DNA from: Hippophae tibetana
Taxonomy: Eukaryota; Streptophyta; Magnoliopsida; Rosales; Elaeagnaceae
Assembly (NCBI GenBank): GCA_037013495.1
Contig: CM072809.1
Coordinates: 1,860,001 to 1,924,000 of the forward strand
DNA length: 64,000 nucleotides
Direction: 5' to 3'
Shown: positions 53,822 to 64,000 of the stretch, piece by piece
Layout of the letters: each line of letters opens with the position of its first letter
Position numbering within the stretch: position 1 is the stretch's first letter
Notes under the pieces: generated by a model
What the model was told of the DNA's origin: nothing
Seen by the model: the letters and a program-made list of their open reading frames with translations, nothing else
The model's database searches: none
Translations under genes and position numbers: made by a program

Positions 53822-55046
53822 CTTAAATGTAGACAACAAACGCATATGAAATATTCAGAGTGAATAAAGAAAGGAATAAATTCATATTAGCGATTTCCCT
53901 AAATTTCCCACCTACTCACAAAAGACCCATGCTTGGTTTCACAAAAATGAGGAAAAGGTAAATATGAAGCGGTTCACCCTTCTATAAGTTACAAGTTGCA
54001 ACTTCCAACTACTGGAAATGATGGACAAGCTCAAAGTAAAATAGATGCCTATGATGAACTAGTGGTAGAAAGGATCTTAAAATCAACCATGCCCAAATTA
54101 CTAAAAACAATTGAGCCTCAAACGTCAGTTTCTTGTCTTCTGTGTGTACCAGACAGCAAACAAATAACGGCCAAGGGGCCAAATGGCCAATAATAAAAAG
54201 TAAATAAAATCAGCCAGATATAACAGAACCAGGGTTTGAGACCATGAAGAAATTAAGTTTTCTTCGCAAGACACAAACTACCTGCATGGCTACACCAATA
54301 AAAGGCATTTTTATCTATAGATAAACAAGTACTTATAGCAATAGATGACATCAATTAAGTCTCAACACTTGGAATAAAACCTCGATTCATAAGGCTCCCG
54401 TGCTAGAATTCAGAATTAGTCAATGCCTCAATGGTTTTATCTACAAATATCAATCAAGTTCGGGGTATTTAAAAGTTAAATACGTCCTCAATATAAAACA
54501 TCAAAACCATTCTAAATTTGAACATTTACTTGGTACAAATTGTTAATGAAAATAAAAGAAGCACAGTTAAAACCTTTTGTATTAGAACATCCGTGTTTCT
54601 TTCATACAAATAGTCTAGGGCTACTACAAAACCCTAAGTATCAGCATTCGCAGCTTCACCTTCTTTTTTTTGGGTCAAATTCGCAAATTCACCTTAAGAG
54701 TCAGAGTGCCGTGAAGCATATTTCAAATTTTACAAACCTCATCGATCACCAACCCAAGTCATTTTATAAAAAAAAAAAAAATCCCAATGACCAAGTGTAG
54801 GGAGCTTATGAGACATTTAACATAAACAGGTCAGCCTGAATGCTTAATCCAAATGAGCACCAGCATAGAATATAAAAAAATCATAAATCGACGATCATGG
54901 GGTGAAATTATAAAATGGAGAGTACCTTGTTATCCTTGAATTGAATGTAGAATCACTTAGATGGATATTGACACTAACTCCTCGCCGCTTGTCAAATTGA
55001 AATAGCGCGACGCAAGAGATAGCTTGAAGGGGAGATTGTATTTAAA
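53822..55046 (-). promoter_or_regulatory. ATP synthase g 5'UTR intron, leader exon and TATA box
   Basis: Minus-strand TTTAAATA at 55039-55046 suits a TATA box with a start near 55010. The leader exon then runs to 54926, where AAG/GTACTC opens an intron that must close before the ATG at 53804. A TTTAAG acceptor near 53822 is the best visible candidate but is weak. Confidence 0.5.
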
Positions 55047-55059
55047 GGTTTTCGTGGGC

Positions 55060-58000
55060 GTTAAACCATTTTCAATTTGGGTCGATTCTGAAAATATAAA
55101 ATTTTAAATTGTGTTTAATTTAATTGATGTAATACTTGGTAGAAAAATTTACAATATAAACGAATAAAATTAATTATATATATATTTCAATAAAACAATT
55201 TATTTTTAAAAAAAAAATTATATAAAATTTATTTGAATTAATATTTAATTTATTTTTATTTTTATTATATTTCAAAATAAAAATTATTTTTAATTTTAAA
55301 TAAAAAAATTAATACATATAATTTTATAATTAAAAATTTAGACCGATTAAACTATGTATTTAGTATGATGTATACTCATGTTTATTAATCGTACTAATTT
55401 ACTACATAAATGCAATATTTTTAATATTTTATGATATGATTTCACAACCTAACACATTATTATATAAAAATTATGTAATTATAGTTTTTATAATTGTATA
55501 ACAAATATGACCGAATGGTATTATTGAAAAATATTTTTTAAAGAATACATTATGTATTTAGCAATACGTGAGTACAAGCGATGACGATTGTATTAGTAAT
55601 CGTAATCATTATGTACTAATTTTGAATATATTTAGATAATAACAGTTAGTTATTAACGAATAATAATTTCCTCAAGTTTTATTTTTAACTTTTATTTTAA
55701 AATATATTTAGTTTAAAAAATTAAATATTAACGTAATTACTACTATATTATATTATTTAAAATATTTAAATTAATTTTCATTTTTTTAATATTTAACATA
55801 TATTTTTAAATAAATAAATAAAATCTAACATAATTATTATATTTTATTATTAAAAATATATTTTTTATATAATTATATATTTATAAAAAATAATATTATT
55901 ATATATTTGACTTCAATTAATTATAATTTTAATATTTAAATAATTATCTTCACTTCACGTCTTATCAATTATGATTATTTTAAAGAAAATTGTCAAAATT
56001 TTACAAGTAACTATAATGTTTAGTTATAATGTTAAAATGTCATTTCCTAATTATATTATTAGTTCACTATTTAGTCGAATAGCTTACAAGATTCTTACGA
56101 CAAGCAATTTTTAATGGATAAGGGTTATTTAAGTTTGATATTTTTAATAAAATATATTTTAAATTTATATTATTACGTATGGAAGTACAAGATCAATACC
56201 TTTATAAAAAAGATCACAAAAATTTATTTTGTAAAGATAATAGATTTATACTATCCCACATTTTGTAAAGATAATAATTTTTTGTTGTTTTACTTTTTAT
56301 AAAAATAATTAACTTTTGATACATTTTTAGATTTATACTATATCATCTAATAAATACATAACTAAAATATATTTTTGTTAAAAATAACTAATTTAAATTA
56401 CTTTTTTCTTATTAAAATATTTTTAGAATTGCAAAAATTGTATATTTTTTTATCAAAATATTATGCATGTCCATATATTATGGAACTTTCTATTATAAAA
56501 AAAAATTCTCTTTGCAAAAGTGTGGTATGTATTTTGCATTTTCACTTAAAAAAATTTATTTGATGATATTGAAGTATAAATTTTATAATTGTTTTCATTT
56601 TTATACTAAATTTTTTAGAAAAATTAAACTTATTTTTTTAAAATAAAAAAGAAAGTATTTAAACTTTGTTTTATGATTATTTAATTGTATATTTAAAATA
56701 AATAAAAATTACAATAATTCGTGTTTCTAAAAATTTTATCCCCACATCTATGCATATAAAAATTACAAGACTTTGTTTACTCTATAAAATATTTAGTAAT
56801 AATTAAAAAAATTAAAATTTGATTTAAAAAACTCTTTTTTAAATATTTATAAATTACCATATATAATAATAGTAATTTGTTGAAAATATAAATTAAAATA
56901 ATATTAAAGAATTATTATCAAATGTATTTAGTTAAAACAAATCAATGAAAATATTAATAAGCATTTAAAACATTGTATAATCTCATTTAAATAAATTTGT
57001 GAGTTTATTACTAATTTCTAATTTCAAATCATACTTTATCACAATTAATTACGTAGCAATTTTAGTAAAATGATCGGTTTTACTTATATAGCTTTAAGAC
57101 ATTGTTTTGAGAGGGAAATATTTTTTGGCCCTTTGTTTTAAGCCTCATTGTTTTTTTATAAAAGCCGATCATTCTCTTTTAAATATGTATTTCACCACCC
57201 ATCCTCTCATCTTAAACTCTTTAATTATCATCCCATATTTTTATATATGTATTAAATATTTCTTATATATTATATGTATATATCTTAAATATTATTCTTT
57301 TAAAAATACGTATTTAAAGCTTAAAAATATTTTTTCAAAAATACATATGTAAATCTTACTTACTCATTTAAAAATATGCAATTACAACTTGCATACTTTT
57401 TAAAAATATATACATAAGCCTTATATCCTCTTTCAAAATAAATAAAAACCTTACATATTCTCTATAAAGGTGGTTAGAACTCTAATGAACTTGTAGGCTA
57501 ATGTCGAAGGAGGTCCAACAAAATCACTTGTAAGTCTTCAAAGATTCGACAAGATCATCGACTAGAGTCATATTTATTTGCTAGTAAGATAATAGGATGA
57601 GTTTGTCTTTTTGATGTATATGATATACTTTATTTTTAAATTTAATTGCATAACATAAATTTTTTATATACGAAATTTTATTTTTAATCCCTCAAAAAAC
57701 ATATATGCATAAAATAACATATATTGTTTTTTACTAAGGTAGTTAAAGATAAAATCATGTTAAGTAGTTGAATCATTTATCCATAGAATATTGTCTTCGT
57801 ATATCATATTTTTAATTCCAATAACATTTTTTTCAAATTAGCAAAAACTTAATTCATAATTTCATACATATAAATATTAGAATACTATTGCTATATATAT
57901 TTAATAAAATGAAAATAAGATTATACTTCATAAGATATTTGACCATTGTCGTCGACGACCCATTATAGTTATGACAACTCATTGGAGTTTCTAACTCACA

Positions 58001-59170
58001 GGATTTTTGACAACCTTCGTCGTTAATCTACCAAATGTAACATATTATATTCATCTATATTTTTATATGTATTATGTTACATCTACTTAAATCTTTGTAA
58101 CGTGTTATATACACATGCATGTTTATATGTAATATGTTATATCAATATTTAGGAATTTGTTGATTCAACTTCATTTTGTAATTTATAAAATCAACTTTAT
58201 ATTTGTATGTAACATGTTACGTATATTTTTATTTTTTGAATGTAATATGTTACATCTATCTCTAGTAAGTTTAACGGAGTTTTAGTAAAGATGTAACATA
58301 TTGCATCTAACTTTTTTTTAATGTAATATGTTAAATCAACCTTCAATGAGATTGTTTGAAATCTGATGAGGTTACTCGAGATACGATGGGTTCTTATAAT
58401 GATTCTATTTTATTAAAATTATAAAATAAATATATTTTAGTATATTTATTGAACAATTTGATATAAAAATACAAGTTTTAAAATTAGTTATGATTAATTA
58501 AAAAATTGATCAAATTATTAAAAATATTACTATTTGTGACAAACATGAATATATTATAATAAAGTAAAGGCCTCTACGCTCCCACCTATTCAATATAAAT
58601 TGTTGTTTTTCTTTATTTAAGACAATTGATCACGTAATTATATTTATAAATTTGTGGTATTTATATTTTACTTACTAAAATTAATATTTAATTATAAAAA
58701 ATATTAATAATATATAAATTTAAGCTTAAATTAATATATTATTATAGTACGAAAATAACTTTAAAAATAAAGGATATGTATTTAAAAGGTATAAGGATAA
58801 TTTAAGTCCAATACATTTAATGAAGGTGTAATTTAGTCCAATACCTATTAAGTGGAGCAGCATAAATTTAATATCTTTTATAAAAAAATGATAATAAAGG
58901 TTTATTTTATAAAATAATGGAATTGTGTTACTTCAGTTTTAAAATGGAAAAGTATTAAGTTCATTTTACAAAATATACTTTTATAAAAAAATTTATAAAA
59001 ATAGTGGACTTGTAGTGCCATATTTGATAAGTAAGTTATAAATTATACTTTTGTTAAAAATAACTGGCTTAAACGATTATTCATCATTGTAAAAATATTA
59101 TGTCGTGAGTATTACATTAAAATTAATATAAATATAAATTTATATATATATAATATATATATCTTATCTT
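55060..59170. other. AT-rich intergenic region
   Basis: No gene is recognised. Open frames are low-complexity, rich in Ile, Lys, Asn, Phe and Tyr, as expected of AT-rich DNA. A motif-bearing block lies at 58030-58345. Confidence 0.55.
58030..58345. repeat. repeated near-palindromic GTAACATGTTAC-type motifs
   Basis: Words such as ATGTAATATGTTACATC, GTAACATGTTAC (58209-58220, perfect palindrome) and ATGTAACATATTGCATC recur about seven or eight times, separated by TTTTTATATG-like spacers. A weaker relative of this block lies near 4190-4240. Origin unknown. Confidence 0.55.
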
Positions 59171-59177
59171 AAAATTA

Positions 59178-59277
59178 ATGCAAACCAAAGAGCTGGACAT
59201 GTTAATCATACAAGTAAAAATCGAGTTGAATTTACACCCACTTGTATGATTAACATGTCCAGCTCTTTGGTTTGCAT
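59178..59277. repeat. perfect inverted repeat: 38-bp arms, 24-base loop
   Basis: The arms 59178-59215 (ATGCAAACCAAAGAGCTGGA onward) and 59240-59277 are exact reverse complements over all 38 bases; A-C at 59177/59278 ends the pairing. The arms are less AT-rich than the surrounding DNA and the loop is 24 bases. A transcript would fold into a single perfect stem of the size of a short plant miRNA or siRNA precursor. No terminal-repeat family or target duplication is evident. Confidence 0.97.
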
Positions 59278-59455
59278 CAAAGGTTACTTGTTGAATCGAT
59301 GTAATTCTAAGAAAAAATGTATTATTTCTTGTAATTTAATACATACAATAATTCAAATATTATAAAATTAAGAAATTCTTTTGCAATTATTCTATCATTA
59401 TATATTCTAAATTTTATTTCTTATTAATAACTCATCTCTCATCATTCATATGCAT

Positions 59456-59756
59456 TGTCCATAAATCGGTTCGAATTAGTCCAAATTGAAAAATCTGATC
59501 AAACGGTTTTATAAATCATACGATCTAGTTAAGTTTGTATTAATTTTTAAATCGGTTGAACCAAATCGAACCGGTTTAATAATATATTAAATTTTTTATA
59601 TTATTTCTCATTAAAGATGTTAAAAAACAAACCAAATCGAAAACTGGAAGTCGAACCGAATTGGACCGAATAATTTTATAAATCAAACGATCCATTCTAA
59701 TTTATATTAAAATAAAACTATTTCAAACGATCTGATCCGGTCTGGTGAGAGTAAAA
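59456..59756. mobile_element. degenerate MITE-like copy (CATAAATCGGTTCG... family)
   Basis: Contains the same sequence of words as the 34131 and 37100 copies: a CATAAATCGGTTCG edge, ACCGGTTTAATAATATATTAA core, then GATCTGATCCGGTCTGGT. The terminal TAGGGGTGT is not preserved at either edge. Confidence 0.6.
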
Positions 59757-60189
59757 AATGTTATTTTTAATTTAAGATTAAAGAAAAAATTAAGACATAT
59801 AATTTTATATTATGTTTCCATTACAATTTACACTAATATCTTTTAATCATATTAAATTTTTATGTAATTGTATTATTTTTATAATATACAATATATAAAA
59901 AATATACCGTGAGAATATTTAATACTTTGTTACAAACATCACATTTGTGCTTTGATTAGCATTATTATATTACTTAATACCATTTAATTTACATAACTTT
60001 AAATATTTTAAATTTTAATAAAATATAATCAATAACAAAAAAGTTATACAGTAAAATGAGATTTTAGTGTTCAATAATATTTTAAAGAATTTAACATTTT
60101 TTATATAGTAATTATATTATAATTATAATTTACATAATAAATTTTTATGAAATAAAATATTATGAATATGAATATACTTAATAATAATG

Positions 60190-60400
60190 TTATACTTATT
60201 ATAGATTATCGATCTCTTCTATCGCTATATTATTGGAATAACTGAGGTATGGTTGATCCTGAGAGTAGATGCGAAGGTTCGGATCGATCTTCGCGAGATA
60301 GCCCAAGAGATTGACACTTGAAGGCTTGAGAAGCAGCCCGCAAAAGGGAAATTCGTGGAGACGGTACGTAGACTTACCAGTCAAAGCTAGGAGGTTTTAA
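60190..60400. other. less AT-rich segment of unknown origin
   Basis: About 200 bases of balanced composition stand out from the surroundings. The minus strand is open (60384-60199) and reads HEFPFCGLLLKPSSVNLLGY then LAKIDPNLRIYSQDQPYLSY. I do not recognise it. It could be an exon relic of a host gene or an insertion from elsewhere. Confidence 0.3.
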
Positions 60401-61679
60401 TTCCTATTTTTCTGTATCAATTTTCGAAAATAAATGTAAGAATTACAGACGGTATATCAGGTATGAACATTCAAGCAGCATATCGACAATAGGTAAGCAT
60501 GGTGGGGCTTATAATTTATTACAAATAGAATTTTACGTGTAGAATTACTTTTGATGAGGAATGAGGAATGAGGAACCATCATAAAACTGCTGACCATTGA
60601 CTAGAAATAATCAGGAGCTAATGACTAAAGAGGTTTGCTGTATCTCTACCTTGTACGTGTTACCGTGTTAAGACACTGTCAACTGGTATCTCTGCTTGCT
60701 TTCCATCTCATGGCATAAGAAGAATCCTACCAACTACGTACGTTTTTTTATACGTATGTGTAATTTATTATTTTTAAAGAATAGTTTTTTATCAATTACA
60801 TTGTTTCCTTTTATCATTTTTTATTGGGTACTTTTTTATTTTTTTTTTATTAAATCACAAACTTTTAAAATAATAAATAATTTCTACTTACACTTGAATG
60901 AGCAATTAATTTTAAAAAAAAATTACCTAAAAATTAGTTACCAATTATTTTCTTATTATCATAATTTTTTTATTTAAAGCGTTTTTATTACTATTTGAAT
61001 TATTTAGACTCTGTTTTGGGCAAAGCGGACCTAATGAAATCTACATGAGAAGGCTAAATTATGAAACACGTTTTAGTTGGAAAGTGAGTATCGATATTAA
61101 AAAATAAATTTAATTATATGATATAATCATTTTATGTACTAATACGAAGTATCATTTTCAATCCATAATAAAGAAATATATGTTTTTCATAATATAAAAT
61201 ATAATATAATTTTTACAAAATTAAATTATGTAAAAGAATGAATCATATATGTATACTGGAAAAAAAAATTTATAAACATGAATAATAAGTTGTTTTAAAA
61301 TCAGAATAATTTATCGAAGTTATTCATTTTTTGAAATTAGATGGCTGACTCACGTGTGTATATATATATATATATATATTAAATTTTAAAATTATTATAT
61401 TATTTAATATTTATAAAAAATATAATATTTTAATCACGTTGTTAGTCAAGAAAACTAACGAGTAAACTTATAAATTAATTTATATAATTTATTTTTGGAT
61501 AATTATTTGATAAAATTAACATTATAAATTTTATTATCATATATTTTTTAAAAAATTACATGTATAAAATATGTGTTTATGTATGTAAGTAGTTAATTGT
61601 TTAAATAAATATTAAAAAAATTAAATTACTAATCTATAAAAAAAGAACTATGGACTTAAATGATAATATTGCAAAAATA

Positions 61680-63120
61680 AATTTAAGTGTAGAGTACATA
61701 GAATACTAAGTGATAAGTGTAGAGTACGTAGAGTATCATATATAAAATTTAAGTTTAAGTTTTTGTATTGTTATTATATATGTTACATACTTAAGATTTT
61801 TGATATTATTATTGTGTACAAATAATGTTTGAAAATTTTAATTTTTTTAATTTGTAAAATTAAAAAAGATATGATGATTTTAAAAATATATTTTTTAAAA
61901 TTAATATTATAAATTTAAGATTATTTATATTATCCTTGTGTATAAATAGTCGTTTAAAAATTCAATTTTTAAAATTTATGGTATAAATTTAACTTTAAAA
62001 AAATGGATCACGATGATGACAAAAAAAACTTATTTAAGTGTAATTTAATTAATGTATCAATTATATAAAAAATAGTTATAATTTCATAATAAAGTGATAA
62101 GTGTAATCTTTTAAATTTATAGTATAAATTTAAGATTTTTGATAATATCATTGAATACAAATGATGCTTGAAAAATCTAATTTTTTAAATTTATAAACTT
62201 GTAAAAAAGGAATGACTGATGACGATGAAACTGAACCATTATATTTAAAAGTCTAATTTTTAAAATTTGTAGTATAAATTTAAGAGCCTTTGTATTATAA
62301 AATAGTGGTTTAAAAATTTAATTTTTAAAATTTATAATATAAATTTAACTTTAAAATTGAGATAGCGACGACAATTTTTTTTTATTTAAGTATAATTTAA
62401 TTAATGTTTCAATTATATAAAAAATAGTCATGATGATGTAATAAATGTAAAGTGTCCTATATAAAATATATGTTTAAATATTTGTATTATCATTATACAT
62501 ATTTTATTCTTTTTTTGAACAAACATGATTGATGTGATTTATACATGTGACTTAAAAACTAAAGATGGATGAATTTTACCGTTACTAGATAAATCACATC
62601 ATACATATTTTTTTTATTAAAGATTAATATGCATATAATTAAAAAAGAATTGACATCAATAAAGATAATAAAAATAAAATTCATTTACATTGTCAACAAA
62701 TAAAATAATTATTTAGGTGTAATTTATATTCAAGTTGTAATTATAAAGTGTCATAACATTCAAAAATATAAGTTGAAGTTCTCGTAGTGTCATTATATAT
62801 ATATATTACATTTAAAAATTTAATTTTATAATTTTATGGTTTAATTTTATAAATTTATGAGTATTCTTGATATTATTATTGTGTACAAAGATACATTAAA
62901 AAAATCTAATTTTTACATAAATGGTAAGTTAAAAATTTAATATTTTAAATGTATTAACTTAAAAACAATAATTTTATAATCAAGTGATAAATTTAGAATA
63001 ACATATCTAAAAATAAAAAAAATTAAATCTTAACATTATCATTATAAATATTATATTTAAAATGTAATCTTTAAATTTATAATTATAAATTTAAAATTTT
63101 TGATATTATTTTTATCTATA
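61680..63120. repeat. degenerate long-period repeat field (about 350 bp)
   Basis: The block ATTTAAGTGTAATTTAATTA with following CAATTATATAAAAAATAG occurs at 62031 and again, slightly changed, at 62383 (spacing 352), with a weaker copy near 62709. Each is preceded by a TATAAATTTAACTTTAAAA and GACGA/GATGA word. Between them a subunit resembling TATAAATTTAAGATTTTTGA recurs many times. A short direct duplication (GTGTAGAGTAC) starts the field near 61690-61730. Confidence 0.6.
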
Positions 63121-63272
63121 AATAATACTTTAAAATATTCATTTCTTAAATTTTTTAACTAAAAAAAGAAGAAGAAGAAACAAAAAGGACGACACAAAAT
63201 ATATAAAAAGTGAATTGCGGTTTTTTATATACCATAGAAACAAATAAAGTCTTTTAAATAGCTTATCTCTTG

Positions 63273-63383
63273 TGTTGAGTCCCACATCGATCAAGGATGT
63301 CAACCTAGTGCTGGTTATAAGGTTATGACAACCCTTTCTCTTTGAGAGCTCTTTTGGAGGGAGTTAGGTCATGACTTTCTACA
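63273..63383 (+). repeat. left LTR of the TRIM element
   Basis: 111 bases, TG...CA ends, followed directly by the primer-binding site. Confidence 0.95.
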
Positions 63384-63508
63384 TGGTATCAAAGCAGGTC
63401 CATAGTGCGATGAGTCCCCTCTGGCTCACCTCACAGTTCCCCTGCTATGCGGTGTCCCCGTCATGTGGAATCGGTCTTTGCGGTGTCCCTTTCTGATGTG
63501 AGGGGGAG

Positions 63509-63619
63509 TGTTGAGTCCCACATCGACCAGGGATGCCAGCCTAGTGCTGGTTATAAGGTTATGACAACCCTTCTTCTTTGAGAGCTCTTTTGTAAGGAAT
63601 TAGGTCATGACTTTCTACA
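63509..63619 (+). repeat. right LTR of the TRIM element
   Basis: 111 bases, TG...CA ends, preceded directly by the polypurine tract. Confidence 0.95.
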
Positions 63620-63624
63620 TCTTG

Positions 63625-64000
63625 ATGAGATTATTCTATTTTCTTATTATTGGGATGTCGATAATGTCTAACTATACAATGTAATGGTTTTGTGATTGAA
63701 TCATATATAATTTATTTAAATATATAAAATATTTTAAATTTAAGTTGCATTTAATAGGTAAGTAATATAATATTTTCAAAAATTATGAAATAAATATTTA
63801 TAAAAAATAAAAAATAAAAAATACAAATCAATAAATAAAAAATTTAAGTGCATACATAATCAATTTCATATATAAAAAAATATTTTTTAATCATCATTTT
63901 ATGTGCCAAATATATGTACGTTTTTTTATAACTTGATAAATTTATGTTTACCAATTTCATAAATAGGTTAAACATATTTTCATTTTCTATAATATTTTAG
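63625..64000. other. AT-rich flank, nothing recognised
   Basis: Poly-A/T-rich sequence with no open frame of note. Confidence 0.5.

Larger units (their letters stand above)
59280..63270. other. AT-rich intergenic region with repeats
   Basis: Holds a MITE-like copy (59456-59756), an unrecognised less AT-rich segment (60190-60400), a TA tract (61357-61380) and a degenerate repeat field (61680-63120). No gene is recognised. Confidence 0.5.
63273..63619 (+). mobile_element. complete TRIM retrotransposon, 347 bp
   Basis: Two 111-bp LTRs (63273-63383 and 63509-63619) both begin TGTTGAGTCCCACATCG and end GACTTTCTACA. The primer-binding site TGGTATCAAAGC (63384-63395) matches the initiator Met-tRNA type. 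The polypurine tract GTGAGGGGGAG (63498-63508) abuts the right LTR. TCTTG flanks both sides (63268-63272 and 63620-63624), the 5-bp target duplication of LTR-element integration. The 125-bp interior has no coding capacity, so it depends on proteins from other retrotransposons. By hand alignment the LTRs differ at about 9 of 111 positions, so insertion is not very recent. Confidence 0.96.

Overview
This is an AT-rich (roughly 70% or more A+T by eye) nuclear segment from a eudicot plant. Evidence: GT-AG introns in typical plant genes, 5'UTR introns, a plant telo-box and TGGGCY-type promoter motifs at ribosomal-protein genes, and a plant mobile-element load (CACTA, TRIM, L1-type LINE, MITE-like elements). 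I cannot name the species.

Six host loci are supported. From left to right: myo-inositol oxygenase MIOX (minus strand, 3' end cut off by the left window edge); an intronless arginine-rich tandem CCCH zinc-finger gene of the TZF2/TZF3 (OZF) type (plus); the ESCRT-III subunit SNF7/VPS32 (minus, six coding exons); a decayed copy of ribosomal protein S30 (minus, premature stop plus internal deletion); ribosomal protein L31 (minus); and mitochondrial ATP synthase subunit g (minus). From memory, the same families sit close together on Arabidopsis chromosome 2 (about At2g19680 to At2g19830), with a second copy of much of the set on chromosome 4. The window therefore looks like a conserved ancestral block, here stretched by intergenic DNA, with S30 dying in place and the MIOX/zinc-finger/SNF7 sub-block apparently in the opposite order.

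Region by region: 1-1.7 kb MIOX; 1.9-8.3 kb AT-rich intergenic; 8278-12081 a structurally intact non-autonomous CACTA transposon with 11-bp ends, a 3-bp target duplication and arrays of small palindromes at both ends, enclosing gene-like DNA without transposase; 12-26.4 kb gene-free, with one MITE-like repeat and a compact ACGT/DRE motif cluster near 20 kb; 26.5-27.7 kb zinc-finger gene; 27.7-31.8 kb intergenic with a CT tract and a tiny ORF; 31.8-34.0 kb a wrecked LINE; 34.1-39.6 kb two MITE-like copies and microsatellites; 39.9-42.4 kb SNF7; 43.9-44.2 kb a TRIM; 44.4-44.8 kb S30 pseudogene; 47.2-49.6 kb L31; 51.5-51.8 kb an RNase H-like fragment; 52.0-55.0 kb ATP synthase g, with a TRIM-like element in its intron; 55-64 kb gene-free, holding a perfect 38-bp-arm hairpin (59178-59277), a degenerate long-period repeat field (61.7-63.1 kb) and a complete 347-bp TRIM with its 5-bp target duplication (63273-63619).

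The host genes are unrelated housekeeping or stress functions and do not form a pathway. I found no clearly new multi-gene system. The observations most worth following are the perfect hairpin, the S30 pseudogene at its syntenic position, the intact CACTA element with palindrome arrays, the GC-AG intron of MIOX and the three TRIM-type elements.
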